From assembly GCA_034114085.1 (NCBI GenBank), contig JAXEWB010000056.1, positions 62,001-126,000 on the forward strand: DNA of 64,000 nt, read 5' to 3'. This stretch comes from Spiro-02 sp034114085. Its GTDB lineage: Bacteria; Spirochaetota; Spirochaetia; Sphaerochaetales; Sphaerochaetaceae. Within the stretch, counting starts at the first letter, position 1. Each line of letters begins with the position of its first letter. The notes under the pieces were generated by a model. It saw only the letters and a program-made list of their open reading frames with translations, was not told where the DNA came from and ran no database searches. Positions 1-8,416 of this stretch are shown here, piece after piece. A program made the translations under genes and the position numbers.

Positions 1-682
1 CCCAGTCGAAAACGTTCTTTGCAGCCTGTTCCAGCCGTTCCACAGAGAATCCGTAATGTTGCATCCGTTTTTTGCAACTGTCGCAGAAACACAGAAGATT
101 GTCGGAGAAGAAATAGTCGGTGAACTCCATCCAATCCAACATGATTTCATCCGGGTGATAGACCCTGAGCAAGTCCTTTGCGAGGGCGATGTAATACTGA
201 ATCGCATTGTCGGCGTTCCTGCATGCTTCGTTGGAAATTTTCGGTATCTGCGGCTTGCCATATACATCGACAGGCAAGTCCTCGGGCAGATAGCCGCCTT
301 TTGGAACATTCGGCATGAAGACCGATATCCGGATCTTTCGTTTCTTTGCTTCTTCGACGACCGTAGCGCAAAAGTCCGTGTCAAAATCACGATAGTCAGG
401 ACGATAGGTCGTGTGTGCGTACAATGTTTCATCCGGTGCAAAGCAAAGATATTTCCTGCCGTATTTCACGGTTTCTCCGTTAAACAGGGGACGCTCCAAT
501 TCTCGCGACTGGCCGTCCAGATCGAGCGGAGGCAATCGGAGGTCGTTCGTATCGCCCGTTTCTACGAAGTATTGGGGCGATATCGTGATATGTTTGATCC
601 GATTCTTTTCTAGAAAATCAAAAACGCGCTGGACACCTTCGGACTGGAAGACGACCAGTTCGATAAAAACATCAATATTCAT
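1..682 (-). CDS. TIM-barrel glycosidase-like protein, C-terminus off the window
   Basis: This minus-strand frame is open from an ATG at 682 to the window edge (about 227 codons), so only the N-terminal part is visible. The ATG follows GGGAGA at good spacing. The sequence alternates hydrophobic strands and helices as in a TIM barrel: IRISVFMPNVP, then DEIMLDWMEFTDYFF, then a CFCDSCKKR cluster. A catalytic-looking acidic strand end (MLDWMEF) followed by a CxCxxC-type segment occurs in uncharacterised glycoside-hydrolase-like proteins. It is the last visible gene of the tctCBA-sulfatase-regulator operon, 37 bases after the regulator stop, which fits a role in processing an imported glycan or sugar acid. 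The exact family was not recognised and no substrate can be named. Confidence 0.6.
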   Translation of the reverse strand, partial: MNIDVFIELVVFQSEGVQRVFDFLEKNRIKHITISPQYFVETGDTNDLRLPPLDLDGQSRELERPLFNGETVKYGRKYLCFAPDETLYAHTTYRPDYRDFDTDFCATVVEEAKKRKIRISVFMPNVPKGGYLPEDLPVDVYGKPQIPKISNEACRNADNAIQYYIALAKDLLRVYHPDEIMLDWMEFTDYFFSDNLLCFCDSCKKRMQHYGFSVERLEQAAKNVFDW

Positions 683-719
683 AATTTCTCCCATCCTGAA
701 TCAAGCCGCCGGAATCCTG

Positions 720-1400
720 TTACCTATCGGTATCTTCGATTCCTTTCCTCTCTTGTTCTTCTTTTTCACGCGCCAGTTCCAGATAGTTGTAGAAGGTGAA
801 CTTCGATACACCGAGAACAGTGCAGAGCTTCTCGCTTGATTTACTGATCAGGAAGGCTCCCTTTTTGTCCAGGAGGCCCAGGAAACGAATCTTGTCATTC
901 TTGTCCATATTGGAGACTGTCTTGTTGATTGCCACCTGCGCCTCTTCGATGTAGTAATCGAGCAACTCATTGACATCGTTCGCAAAAAATTCTTCCGACT
1001 TCTTATGACCGAGATCATACATGTTGTGTTTCTGTAGATATCGCTCAAACTGCAACGTATCGGAGATATCAGTGTTGATACACAGGGCTCCGATGATCTT
1101 TCCTTCGGAATTCCTGATATAATGGCTAGAGGACCTCAGAGTCTTTCCATCCTTTGTTTTGGTGATGTAGTTATATCTGTCGGCGCCCTTTGAGTCTCCA
1201 CGCATGACTTCCAGACCGAGGTTGCTGCCACAGTCGTTGATGTTCCTGTTCGTGATGCCGTTGTTTCTGATATCTACGATTGTGTGCTCATATGGTCTCG
1301 ACCAGTCGTGCAACACTATTTCATAGCTGTCGCCCAGATGCGTCGCAAGCATATCCAGCAGACCTGAGAAGAACTCCATGTTGTCTTTGATATTTTCCAT
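720..1400 (-). CDS. YheO-like transcriptional regulator (PAS-like plus HTH)
   Basis: Reads as a two-domain regulator. The N-terminal half carries LGDSYEIVLHDWS and later LRSSSHYIRNSEGKIIGALC, matching the PAS-like YheO domain (PF08348). The C-terminus (RFLGLLDKKGAF, then LGVSKFTFYNYLELA) matches the HTH_22 DNA-binding domain (PF13309). The frame opens at 1448 with an ATGA overlap to the sulfatase stop, but an internal ATG at 1400 is preceded by AGGAG at 5 bases and leaves a family-typical N-terminus, so I chose 1400 (226 residues); both starts may be used. Its place inside the transporter/sulfatase operon suggests it senses the imported compound or its product. The ligand is unknown. Confidence 0.82.
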   Translation of the reverse strand: MENIKDNMEFFSGLLDMLATHLGDSYEIVLHDWSRPYEHTIVDIRNNGITNRNINDCGSNLGLEVMRGDSKGADRYNYITKTKDGKTLRSSSHYIRNSEGKIIGALCINTDISDTLQFERYLQKHNMYDLGHKKSEEFFANDVNELLDYYIEEAQVAINKTVSNMDKNDKIRFLGLLDKKGAFLISKSSEKLCTVLGVSKFTFYNYLELAREKEEQERKGIEDTDR

Positions 1401-1444
1401 GTTCGCTCCTATGGATGATGGGATGAGATTATATATTTTCTCCA

Positions 1445-2908
1445 TCATCTGTATCCTCTTTGCAAGAGAAAATCGTGTTTTCCTAGTACATTTGTGTTAT
1501 TTTCAACGATATCGCATCCAACCAGACACCCCTGTTCATTCAACCACGAGAGGTCTTGCCCATATAAGTTGGCGACAAGAATTCTGGCAAGCTCCTCTTT
1601 GACGGCTTTTTTTTCCGGCACCATGGAAAGATCCCTGCATTCGCATGGATCCTGTTCGAGATCAAACAATTGGAACCGATTCCCGTATGGACTGTAAATG
1701 AGCTTGTATGTTCCTTTCCTAATCATCCTAGATGCTCTGATGTCCTCCCACAGTTCACCATAGATATAGTCCCGTGAATATTCTTTTCCGTCTATGGCCA
1801 AGCTCATGCCATTGACGCTTTCCGGTATTGGGATGCCGGCGATGTCAAGCAAAGTCGGCATGATATCTCTGAGTTGGACCAATCTTTCATCGCGATAATG
1901 TTCTCGCAATTTGCTAGAACCTGCTGGAGGGACTATGACGCATGGGATTTTTGTGGAATTTTCGTAGAATACGTTCTTTTGCCATAAATTATGTGTTCCA
2001 AGCATCTCCCCATGGTCGGCGATGAATGCAATCGCAGTGTTGTCGAGGAGCCCCTGTTCGCGAAGAGTTCCCAGTACCAAGCGGATTTGGTGGTCGATAT
2101 GCGTGCATAGGGCGAAATATCCTTTGATCGCCCGTTTCACCATTTCGGGATCCTGCATATGCGCGAACAGATTCCAGTAGTTCTTGCAGAATTCAGGTCC
2201 TTCTTGTTGTTGCGATGCCCAATCCCCGACTGGAGGAAGATCAATTTCCATGTTCTCATAAAGATCGAGATATTGTTTCAACGGTGCCAACGGAGGGTGT
2301 GGATGGTTGTAGGACAAATACCAGAATGAAGGCCGGGAAGAATCCCTACGAAGAATTGTCTCGCACATCTGGCGAGTGATCCAGTTCGTCGGATGAAATT
2401 TATCTTCAAGATGCCATTGATTCACAAGGTAGTCGTTGTTGCACATGCAATGGCCATATTCTTCTCCCGTTTTGCCATTCAGCATCAGATACCGTTCATA
2501 GTCGTCGAATTTCACATCTTGGTAATGGCGGCCTTCCTCCATGAGCAAAACATCGTCGAAACCTGCCCTGGACCGCTGTGGGTAAACATGGAGTTTACCT
2601 ACGGCGAATGTCTGGTATCCCGCAGACTTGAATACCTCCGCGATAGTCGGCATACCTTTTGGCATTTCTTTAGTTACATCAAATGTTCTGTCCCCATGAG
2701 TTTTTGCATCGCAGCCGCAGAGAATCTCCCTGCGTGCTGGAATGCAGACCGGTGTGGAACTGTAGGCATTGACAAACTGTGTGCCAATCATGCGCATGGA
2801 GTCGATTGTCGGTGTCATGACTTTCGACCCCATGCAGGAAAGAAAGTTTCCTGACCATTGGTCGACGTTGATCAGCAGTACGTTGCAATGACGGGCGTCA
2901 GCTTGCAT
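1445..2908 (-). CDS. Sulfatase (type I, Cys-type)
   Basis: A 487-residue alkaline-phosphatase-superfamily sulfatase that should hydrolyse sulfate esters. The N-terminal metal motif is LLINVDQW (Asp16). The formylglycine site is CIPAR with Cys55; CxPAR is an accepted form of the CxPSR motif, so a maturase encoded elsewhere is needed. FIADHGEMLGTHN supplies further metal ligands. No signal peptide is visible, so it should be cytoplasmic, which fits import of an intact sulfated substrate by the upstream transporter. The start overlaps the end of tctA by 11 bases and is preceded by AAGGAG at 7 bases. Phosphonate monoester hydrolases share the fold and cannot be excluded. Confidence 0.88.
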   Translation of the reverse strand: MQADARHCNVLLINVDQWSGNFLSCMGSKVMTPTIDSMRMIGTQFVNAYSSTPVCIPARREILCGCDAKTHGDRTFDVTKEMPKGMPTIAEVFKSAGYQTFAVGKLHVYPQRSRAGFDDVLLMEEGRHYQDVKFDDYERYLMLNGKTGEEYGHCMCNNDYLVNQWHLEDKFHPTNWITRQMCETILRRDSSRPSFWYLSYNHPHPPLAPLKQYLDLYENMEIDLPPVGDWASQQQEGPEFCKNYWNLFAHMQDPEMVKRAIKGYFALCTHIDHQIRLVLGTLREQGLLDNTAIAFIADHGEMLGTHNLWQKNVFYENSTKIPCVIVPPAGSSKLREHYRDERLVQLRDIMPTLLDIAGIPIPESVNGMSLAIDGKEYSRDYIYGELWEDIRASRMIRKGTYKLIYSPYGNRFQLFDLEQDPCECRDLSMVPEKKAVKEELARILVANLYGQDLSWLNEQGCLVGCDIVENNTNVLGKHDFLLQRGYR

Positions 2909-4400
2909 GCACCCGCTCCTTTTTCTTTTTCATCCCATTGATGACGGCGAATACAATCGACAGAATTGCGCATACCAAGAAAACCAAAGAAATGGGTTTT
3001 GTGATGAACGGAAGAAGGCTCCCTTCCGAAAGCATCAGAGCCCTGCGGAAGTTTATTTCGAACATAGGGCCGAGAATAAATCCAATTACGAACGGGGTGA
3101 AGGGCATGTCCAATTTCTTCATGACATATCCGAGTAGGCTGAAGGACAGTAGCACCACGATATCAAACGCACGGTTGTTGACGCAGAAAGAACCGACGGC
3201 GCACATGACGATGACACAGGGTACAAGGTATTTTTTTGGAATACTCAGTAGTTTGACGAAAAAACGCATGCCGGCGTATTGGGAAATAATGATCATCAGA
3301 TTTGCGACCAGCAGAGATGCGAATATGGCATAGACTAAATCTCCATTGTTCTGGAATAGAAGTGGTCCTGGCGTCAGCCCATGTATCGTCAACGCTCCGA
3401 TCAATATGGCGGTGACCGTATCACCTGGGATACCCAATGTCAACAAGGGAATCATCGATCCGCCTACAGACGCATTATTTGCACATTCAGGTGCGATGAT
3501 GCCGTCCATGGTTCCCGTTCCGAATTCTTCTGGATGCCGTGATGTCTTTTGCGCGGCGATATAGGCGAGAATATTGGATGTGCCGCCTCCTATGCCTGGA
3601 AGGATGCCGATTCCTGCGCCGATAAGAGAAGACCTGATAATGTTGATATAATGCTTGAAGTATTCTTTCAAAGAGAACCCAAACCCTTTGATCTTGTAAT
3701 TATACGCCTTTCCTTGGATTTCTGTGTCGATACCTTCGGCGAGATCATAGATTGAGGTAAGGGCATAGATACCCAGTAGCACCGGTAAGACGTTCAATCC
3801 TGAGTAGAGCTTTCTGATACCAAAGGTCAGTCTCGCCACGCCGTCGATGGAGGATACGCCGATTAATGCGAATGCGATGCCCAGCAAGGCTCCTATCAAG
3901 CCCTTGGTGATTGATTTGCCTGAGACGCTGGATATCAATGTCAACGCAAAGAACGCTACGGCGGCATATTCTACCGCGCTGAATTTGATGGACAGCTTCG
4001 CCAGAGGAGGGGAGATGAAGAACAGCATCAGAAATCCGATGGAGCCACCTATGAAAGATGAAAAGATGCCAAGTCCAAGGGCCTTGCCCGCTTCGCCTTT
4101 TTCTGCCATGGGATGCCCGTCGAATGTAGTGGCGATTGATGAAATGGTTCCTGGGATCTTGAGAAGAATCGCAGAAATCAAACCACCGGAACAACTGCCG
4201 AGATACAGACCGCAGAGGAATGCCATCGCCGCTACCGGAGTCATGGAGAATGTCAGCGGAAGGCAGACTGCGAACGCCATGACCCCTGTCAGACCGGGAA
4301 TCGCCCCGAATATGATACCGACGATGCTTCCGATAAAGATGAGCAACAGGACGAACGGGGTCAATATCGCTGAAAAACCGACTGAAAACATTTCGAACAT
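2898..4400 (-). CDS. tctA: Tripartite tricarboxylate transporter, large permease TctA
   Basis: A 500-residue, highly hydrophobic protein of the TctA family (about 12 membrane helices), the transport channel of the binding-protein-dependent, ion-driven TTT importers. The hallmark loops are present: GIIFGAIPGLTGVMAFA near the N-terminus and GIGILPGIGGGTSNILAY around the middle, both glycine/proline-rich repeats typical of the family. Length is normal. The start is preceded by AAGGAG at 8 bases and lies 12 bases after tctB. Family members carry citrate, tartrate, aromatic acids and other carboxylates; the sulfatase gene directly downstream suggests a sulfated or sulfonated organic acid here, but that is inference. 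Confidence 0.95.
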   Translation of the reverse strand: MFEMFSVGFSAILTPFVLLLIFIGSIVGIIFGAIPGLTGVMAFAVCLPLTFSMTPVAAMAFLCGLYLGSCSGGLISAILLKIPGTISSIATTFDGHPMAEKGEAGKALGLGIFSSFIGGSIGFLMLFFISPPLAKLSIKFSAVEYAAVAFFALTLISSVSGKSITKGLIGALLGIAFALIGVSSIDGVARLTFGIRKLYSGLNVLPVLLGIYALTSIYDLAEGIDTEIQGKAYNYKIKGFGFSLKEYFKHYINIIRSSLIGAGIGILPGIGGGTSNILAYIAAQKTSRHPEEFGTGTMDGIIAPECANNASVGGSMIPLLTLGIPGDTVTAILIGALTIHGLTPGPLLFQNNGDLVYAIFASLLVANLMIIISQYAGMRFFVKLLSIPKKYLVPCVIVMCAVGSFCVNNRAFDIVVLLSFSLLGYVMKKLDMPFTPFVIGFILGPMFEINFRRALMLSEGSLLPFITKPISLVFLVCAILSIVFAVINGMKKKKERVHAS

Positions 4401-4412
4401 ACAGAAGACTCC

Positions 4413-4919
4413 TTACATGAGTATGCCGCGTGGCAGGCTGATGTTGAACCCATAGCGGAATACACCGAAGACGATTCCTGAGACCAGGACCGCAATGACA
4501 ATTGCGACAAGAATCTGTTTCTTGCTGAGAGAATTGCCCAATAAGAGGATCTGGAGAAACAGATAGAAAATACTGGCCGCCAGAAATCCGACTTGCCCGA
4601 TACCGAGGCAATAGGCGATGACAAGCGCCATCGTGAATGCCAGTTTATGCGAAAATATGAATTGTGAGATATTCGTTGCCTTCTCGGTTTCAGTTCTATG
4701 GAAGTTTTTTCTTTTTATCCAGATAAACGTATCACTGCAGTTCGGGATTACCAGAACCGCTCCGAGCACAAATAGCAAGATCGCGATGGCCTTGGGGAAG
4801 AAACTGGCGCTGATTTCCGAATATCCGATGCTTTGGATACCCAGAGAACTTGTGAAAAACAAGACGGCCATGACGATGGCGAGAATTCCCGCAAAAAAAT
4901 TCTTAACTTTTGTAGACAT
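4413..4919 (-). CDS. tctB: Tripartite tricarboxylate transporter, small permease TctB
   Basis: A 168-residue membrane protein with four predicted helices, the small subunit that partners TctA. The first helix is FFAGILAIVMAVLFFTSS, followed by the family-typical segment ASFFPKAIAILLFVLGAVL; two further helices lie in the C-terminal half. The frame is open upstream to 4985, but the ATG at 4919 has AGGA spaced 6 bases away, while the longer N-terminus would be charged and out of family, so I use 4919. A strong hairpin lies between this gene and tctC, so its expression may be set lower than that of the binding protein. Confidence 0.9.
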   Translation of the reverse strand: MSTKVKNFFAGILAIVMAVLFFTSSLGIQSIGYSEISASFFPKAIAILLFVLGAVLVIPNCSDTFIWIKRKNFHRTETEKATNISQFIFSHKLAFTMALVIAYCLGIGQVGFLAASIFYLFLQILLLGNSLSKKQILVAIVIAVLVSGIVFGVFRYGFNISLPRGILM

Positions 4920-4946
4920 GATTTTCCTCACATTATCTGTGAATGG

Positions 4947-4980
4947 CAGGGACCGATGGCCGATATGGTATCGGTCCCTG
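4947..4980 (-). terminator. Intercistronic hairpin after tctC
   Basis: A perfect 11-bp inverted repeat (CAGGGACCGAT at 4947-4957, its complement at 4970-4980) with a 12-base loop lies in the 80-base gap between tctC and tctB. There is no clear U-tract in the direction of transcription, so it is better read as an attenuator or 3' stabilising hairpin that raises binding-protein message over permease message than as a full terminator. Confidence 0.6.
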
Positions 4981-4999
4981 TGCATTTTGTTAGTCTGTA

Positions 5000-5968
5000 C
5001 TATTTTTTCTGTGCGGCCAAAGCGATTTCCGCATACCGCTTATATCCCTCTTCCTTATCCTTCATATATTCAAGCGCCGTTGTCGAATCCATGTAGCTGA
5101 CTGAATACTGCAAGTTCTCAGTACCTTTCTTAAATTCTTCTGTCGCGGTGACTTTCCCAAGTGCGTCACTCATATACTGCACGATGCTGTCAGGAGTTTT
5201 CTTGTTATAGGCGATGAAGAAGAAGGTCTCGTGTTCGATGTCAAGCCCTTGTTCCTTGAATGTCGGGATGTTTGGGGCAAAGGGACTTCTCTCTCCACCC
5301 ATGACCCCTATGACCTTGAAGTCGCCGTTTGCAACATAGTCGCGGACATTGCCATACGGCATGGTGATAATGTCGACATGACCGCCGAGAAGGTTCGCAA
5401 TCTTGTCCGCGGCGCCGCCGACATCCACGAGATTGAACGCAACGCCGGCTTCATCTTGGAACGCCAATGCAAGTACATGGGCGATACCACCCGTCTCCAT
5501 TGCGTATTTGGGCTTTGTGTTGGTCTTTTTGATATAGTCCACTAGTTCCGCGACATTGTTGTACGGTGCGTCCGCCCGGACAATCACTGCATAGTCGAAA
5601 GATCTGGAGACGACGCCAGCGATCTTGAACTCATCTTTCCAATCGTAGTCGGCCATGCCCATCAAGGTATTGATAATCAGGTCTGCGTGGAAATAAAGCG
5701 CCTTGTATCCATCGCCCGGCGCATCAAGCACTTCCGCCGCCGCAATAGTCCCGGCGCCACCGGCGATATTTACGATAGCTACCGACTGGCCGATTTCTTT
5801 CTGGAGTTCTGTCGCCAGAACCCGTGCGTTGATATCGGTTCCACCACCGGCTTTTGCCGGAACGACGAGCTCGATGGCCTTGCTTGGATACTGGTCTTCG
5901 TTCTGCCCTGCCGCGAACAGGCAAAAGCTCATTGCGATGACCAAGGCAAAGGAAACTACTTTTTTCAT
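5000..5968 (-). CDS. tctC: Tripartite tricarboxylate transporter, binding protein TctC
   Basis: A 322-residue periplasmic binding protein of the Bug/TctC family that captures the substrate for TctAB. A signal peptide (MKKVVSFALVIAMSFCLFAAG) has the spirochaete-style end FAAGQ. After it come YPSKAIELVVPAKAGGGTDI and VNIAGGAGTIAA, the two N-terminal signatures of the family, with the Asp that usually contacts a substrate carboxylate. The start follows AGGGGGG. It is the first gene of the six-gene minus-strand operon. Bug proteins bind diverse carboxylates, so the ligand cannot be called from sequence. Confidence 0.93.
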   Translation of the reverse strand: MKKVVSFALVIAMSFCLFAAGQNEDQYPSKAIELVVPAKAGGGTDINARVLATELQKEIGQSVAIVNIAGGAGTIAAAEVLDAPGDGYKALYFHADLIINTLMGMADYDWKDEFKIAGVVSRSFDYAVIVRADAPYNNVAELVDYIKKTNTKPKYAMETGGIAHVLALAFQDEAGVAFNLVDVGGAADKIANLLGGHVDIITMPYGNVRDYVANGDFKVIGVMGGERSPFAPNIPTFKEQGLDIEHETFFFIAYNKKTPDSIVQYMSDALGKVTATEEFKKGTENLQYSVSYMDSTTALEYMKDKEEGYKRYAEIALAAQKK

Positions 5969-6275
5969 TACATATACCCCCCTTAGGTGTCTGATGTATT
6001 GTTAGAATATCATACTAATTTTTAGATGTAAAGAAAATCTGTCAAAAATTTAGATAATCAAAATAAATGTTATAATTAACCGAAATTGCATGCGGAATAT
6101 AGTTCAGGAATACGAAACTGAAGTAGCGGATCATACTGTGGGTACAATCAAGACTTTTGGGAAATAACAGGCGGATTCTATCTGGTTTTTTGAATGAACT
6201 TTTAGATATGAAAATTTGATATCCAATTTTTCATATTGTAATCAACAAGATACGGTGAAAATGGAGATTATAAAT
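5969..6275 (+). promoter_or_regulatory. Divergent intergenic region, tctC / XRE-ImmA gene
   Basis: About 300 A+T-rich bases between two divergent genes. On the minus strand a TTGACA (complement of bases near 6040) lies upstream of tctC, but no convincing -10 sits at 17 bases from it. The segment TTTAGAT occurs twice near 6020-6055 in the same orientation and could be part of a regulator site. No other gene or RNA was recognised here. Promoters for both flanking genes must lie in it. Confidence 0.35.
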
Positions 6276-6797
6276 ATGGATTTATCAAATGTGGGAAAGA
6301 ACATCAGACGACTGATGAAGTCACGACATATGAATATCGAGCAATTGTCCCAGAATACGGGACTGGGTGCTGTCGCGTTATCTCGTCTGATAAATGGGAA
6401 AGATATCTTTTCGCTAGATGATATAGAACCGGTTCATGACTTGACTTCAAGGATTGCATCATTGGGCATAAAGGTTTGGATACGAGAATTTGGATTCAAG
6501 CGAATGTTCGGATTGTCTGTTGGCGTCGTTGATGGGGGACCGGCGATTATTGTGAACGATGATTCCGGTATTGCCATAGAGAGGCAGATCTTTACTATGG
6601 CACATGAACTCGGGCATTTGCTATTGCATGGTATGGATGGTGATGACACCAAAGCAGAACGAGAAGCGGATGTTTTGGCGGCAGAAGTATTGTTATCTGA
6701 AAAAGGGCTGGTAGATCATATGGTTAAAAAGATTAGCTCAACTCATTTTCATCATCCTTTTCATGTTCTTTATTATTCATTGGTACAAATCCCCTGA
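6276..6797 (+). CDS. XRE regulator with ImmA/IrrE-type metallopeptidase domain, short
   Basis: A 173-residue protein. An N-terminal XRE helix-turn-helix (NIEQLSQNTGLGAVALSRLI, residues 20-39) is followed by an ImmA/IrrE (DUF955) peptidase domain with HELGH at 110-114 and the distal ligand motif EREAD at 128-132, so the zinc site is intact. Family members cleave or antagonise repressors or act in toxin-antitoxin systems. The domain is usually followed by a longer C-terminal region; here it stops 40 residues after the last ligand with a histidine-rich, off-family tail, so it may be truncated or frameshifted. The start at 6276 has GGAG 9 bases upstream; the frame also allows 6216. It is convergent with the amidohydrolase gene. 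Confidence 0.75.
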   Translation: MDLSNVGKNIRRLMKSRHMNIEQLSQNTGLGAVALSRLINGKDIFSLDDIEPVHDLTSRIASLGIKVWIREFGFKRMFGLSVGVVDGGPAIIVNDDSGIAIERQIFTMAHELGHLLLHGMDGDDTKAEREADVLAAEVLLSEKGLVDHMVKKISSTHFHHPFHVLYYSLVQIP

Positions 6798-6817
6798 ACG
6801 AGACCAAGTGTAAAACC

Positions 6818-8416
6818 TCACAACATATTTCGGTTTCTCAGCAAAATTGCCACCAGCTCCGTTCCCGTCCCTGTCATCCGCTTCACTGGCGCCCCATGCG
6901 CGACGGCCAGCCAGAGGGCTTCCGCCTCAACCGCCTGTACGGTCGGATCGTCATTGTACACATTGAAGCTCGCCGGATTGCCGATAGCCAGACGTGCGTC
7001 GGTTCCCAGCATCTTCGCCGCGTTGGTGGAGTAGGTCTGGTATGCCTGATAAGGTGTGAGCGATTGTTCCGGAACATAGTATTCTACCATGCCCCGTATC
7101 TGCACATATGGATCGAGGGATTGGACGGGGGAGTCGGTCGAACCGCAGAGACAGACTCCTGAGTCCATCAGCGTCCTGAGCGGAATGATATTGGACAACG
7201 CCGCATCGGACAGATACCGTTCGTATCCACGCAAATACCGCTTGTCGATATAGGCAAAACCTGGCTGCACAGTGATGGCGACACCTAGGTCCTTCAGCTT
7301 TTCCACCGCGGCTGGAGATGGAAACTCGCAATGGTCGATACGGTTCATCGGCTTGCCCCGCTCGACGTATGGAGGGCATTTTTCATAGGCTCGGATGATC
7401 TGGTCGATTGCACAATCTCCAATCGCGTGGCAGGTTAGCTGGATGTCTTGCTCGTGAGCCAGCCGCACTTTTTCTTCAATCACCTCGTCAGGGTAATAAC
7501 AATGCCCGCATTGATCGGAATCCCTGTAGGGGGAGGAGAACGCAGCGCTTCTGGAACTGACTGAACCGTCGAGCTCCCACGCCGAACATCCTCCGATACG
7601 TTTGTGTCCCTGTCGCCTGAAGATAGACGCGGCTTTGGAAAAATCCATGTACTGAGGAAAGAACGCGATGTCGAGCGGTAGCTTGGTTGCGACATGGGCG
7701 AGCGCTTTTGTGAGGATGTCGTTCTTGACATCCTCGTTCCCGTCCAAGGCGCAGATACGGGAGACTCCGTAGGCATGGCATTCATTGACGAAGTTCGCGA
7801 CACCGGTACGGATCGTCTTGAGGGACAATGTCCTGGCAATCAAATCAGTGACCCGTCCCTGCATGAATTCATGCGCCTCGCCCCGGAAAATACCGTCGGA
7901 GTCATCCACTGGAAGCTTCAGCATCTCCAAAGTCTTGGTCGAAAGGGATGATGAATGCCCGTCAAGATTGTAGATGACAATAGCCCTGCCGTAGGTCCAT
8001 GCATCCAGCTCATGACGGGTCGGCAACCTGTTTTCTTGGATCGCAGAGGTGATATAGCCGTTTGCGACGATCAGCTTGTCCTTTGGATGCCGTGCGCAGT
8101 AATCTGATATCCGGCCCCTGATGCCGTCGAGCGAATCCGGTGTCACGTGGTCGTGTTCGATAGTACATATCTCAAAGCTGCGGGCGGCCAACACCATGGA
8201 ATAGAGCAGGTGCAGATGACTATCGGTGAGCGTCGGCAACACATGCCTTCCCTGGAGGTCCACCGTCTCGCCGTAGCGAAACGTGTCAGGATCATCGCCA
8301 ACATAGTCGATTATGCCGTCCCGTACGCCAATAGCGGCGTATATGTCATCCTCCGCAATAAACGTATGGACATGACCATTGTAATATAAAGTGCCCGTTC
8401 TAGATTGTGACGACAT
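6818..8416 (-). CDS. Amidohydrolase family 3 (YtcJ-like)
   Basis: A 532-residue metal-dependent amidohydrolase. The N-terminal beta domain (YYNGHVHTF, then VDLQGRHVLP) leads to the metal motif DSHLHL. Later come TCHAIGDCAIDQ and RIDHCEFP, then STDSPVQSLDPY with the catalytic Asp, in the order expected for the YtcJ/amidohydro_3 family, which hydrolyses N-acyl or N-formyl amides and related compounds. The frame extends to 8536, but that part is in the coding region of the upstream permease and off-family; ATG 8416 overlaps the permease end by 17 bases. Co-transcription with an amino-acid permease suggests release of an amino acid from an amide. Confidence 0.85.
   Translation of the reverse strand: MSSQSRTGTLYYNGHVHTFIAEDDIYAAIGVRDGIIDYVGDDPDTFRYGETVDLQGRHVLPTLTDSHLHLLYSMVLAARSFEICTIEHDHVTPDSLDGIRGRISDYCARHPKDKLIVANGYITSAIQENRLPTRHELDAWTYGRAIVIYNLDGHSSSLSTKTLEMLKLPVDDSDGIFRGEAHEFMQGRVTDLIARTLSLKTIRTGVANFVNECHAYGVSRICALDGNEDVKNDILTKALAHVATKLPLDIAFFPQYMDFSKAASIFRRQGHKRIGGCSAWELDGSVSSRSAAFSSPYRDSDQCGHCYYPDEVIEEKVRLAHEQDIQLTCHAIGDCAIDQIIRAYEKCPPYVERGKPMNRIDHCEFPSPAAVEKLKDLGVAITVQPGFAYIDKRYLRGYERYLSDAALSNIIPLRTLMDSGVCLCGSTDSPVQSLDPYVQIRGMVEYYVPEQSLTPYQAYQTYSTNAAKMLGTDARLAIGNPASFNVYNDDPTVQAVEAEALWLAVAHGAPVKRMTGTGTELVAILLRNRNML

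Noticed and set aside
3745..4611. 288-codon minus-strand frame overlapping tctA and tctB
   Set aside because: Arginine- and histidine-rich out-of-frame reading of the real transporter genes on the same strand.
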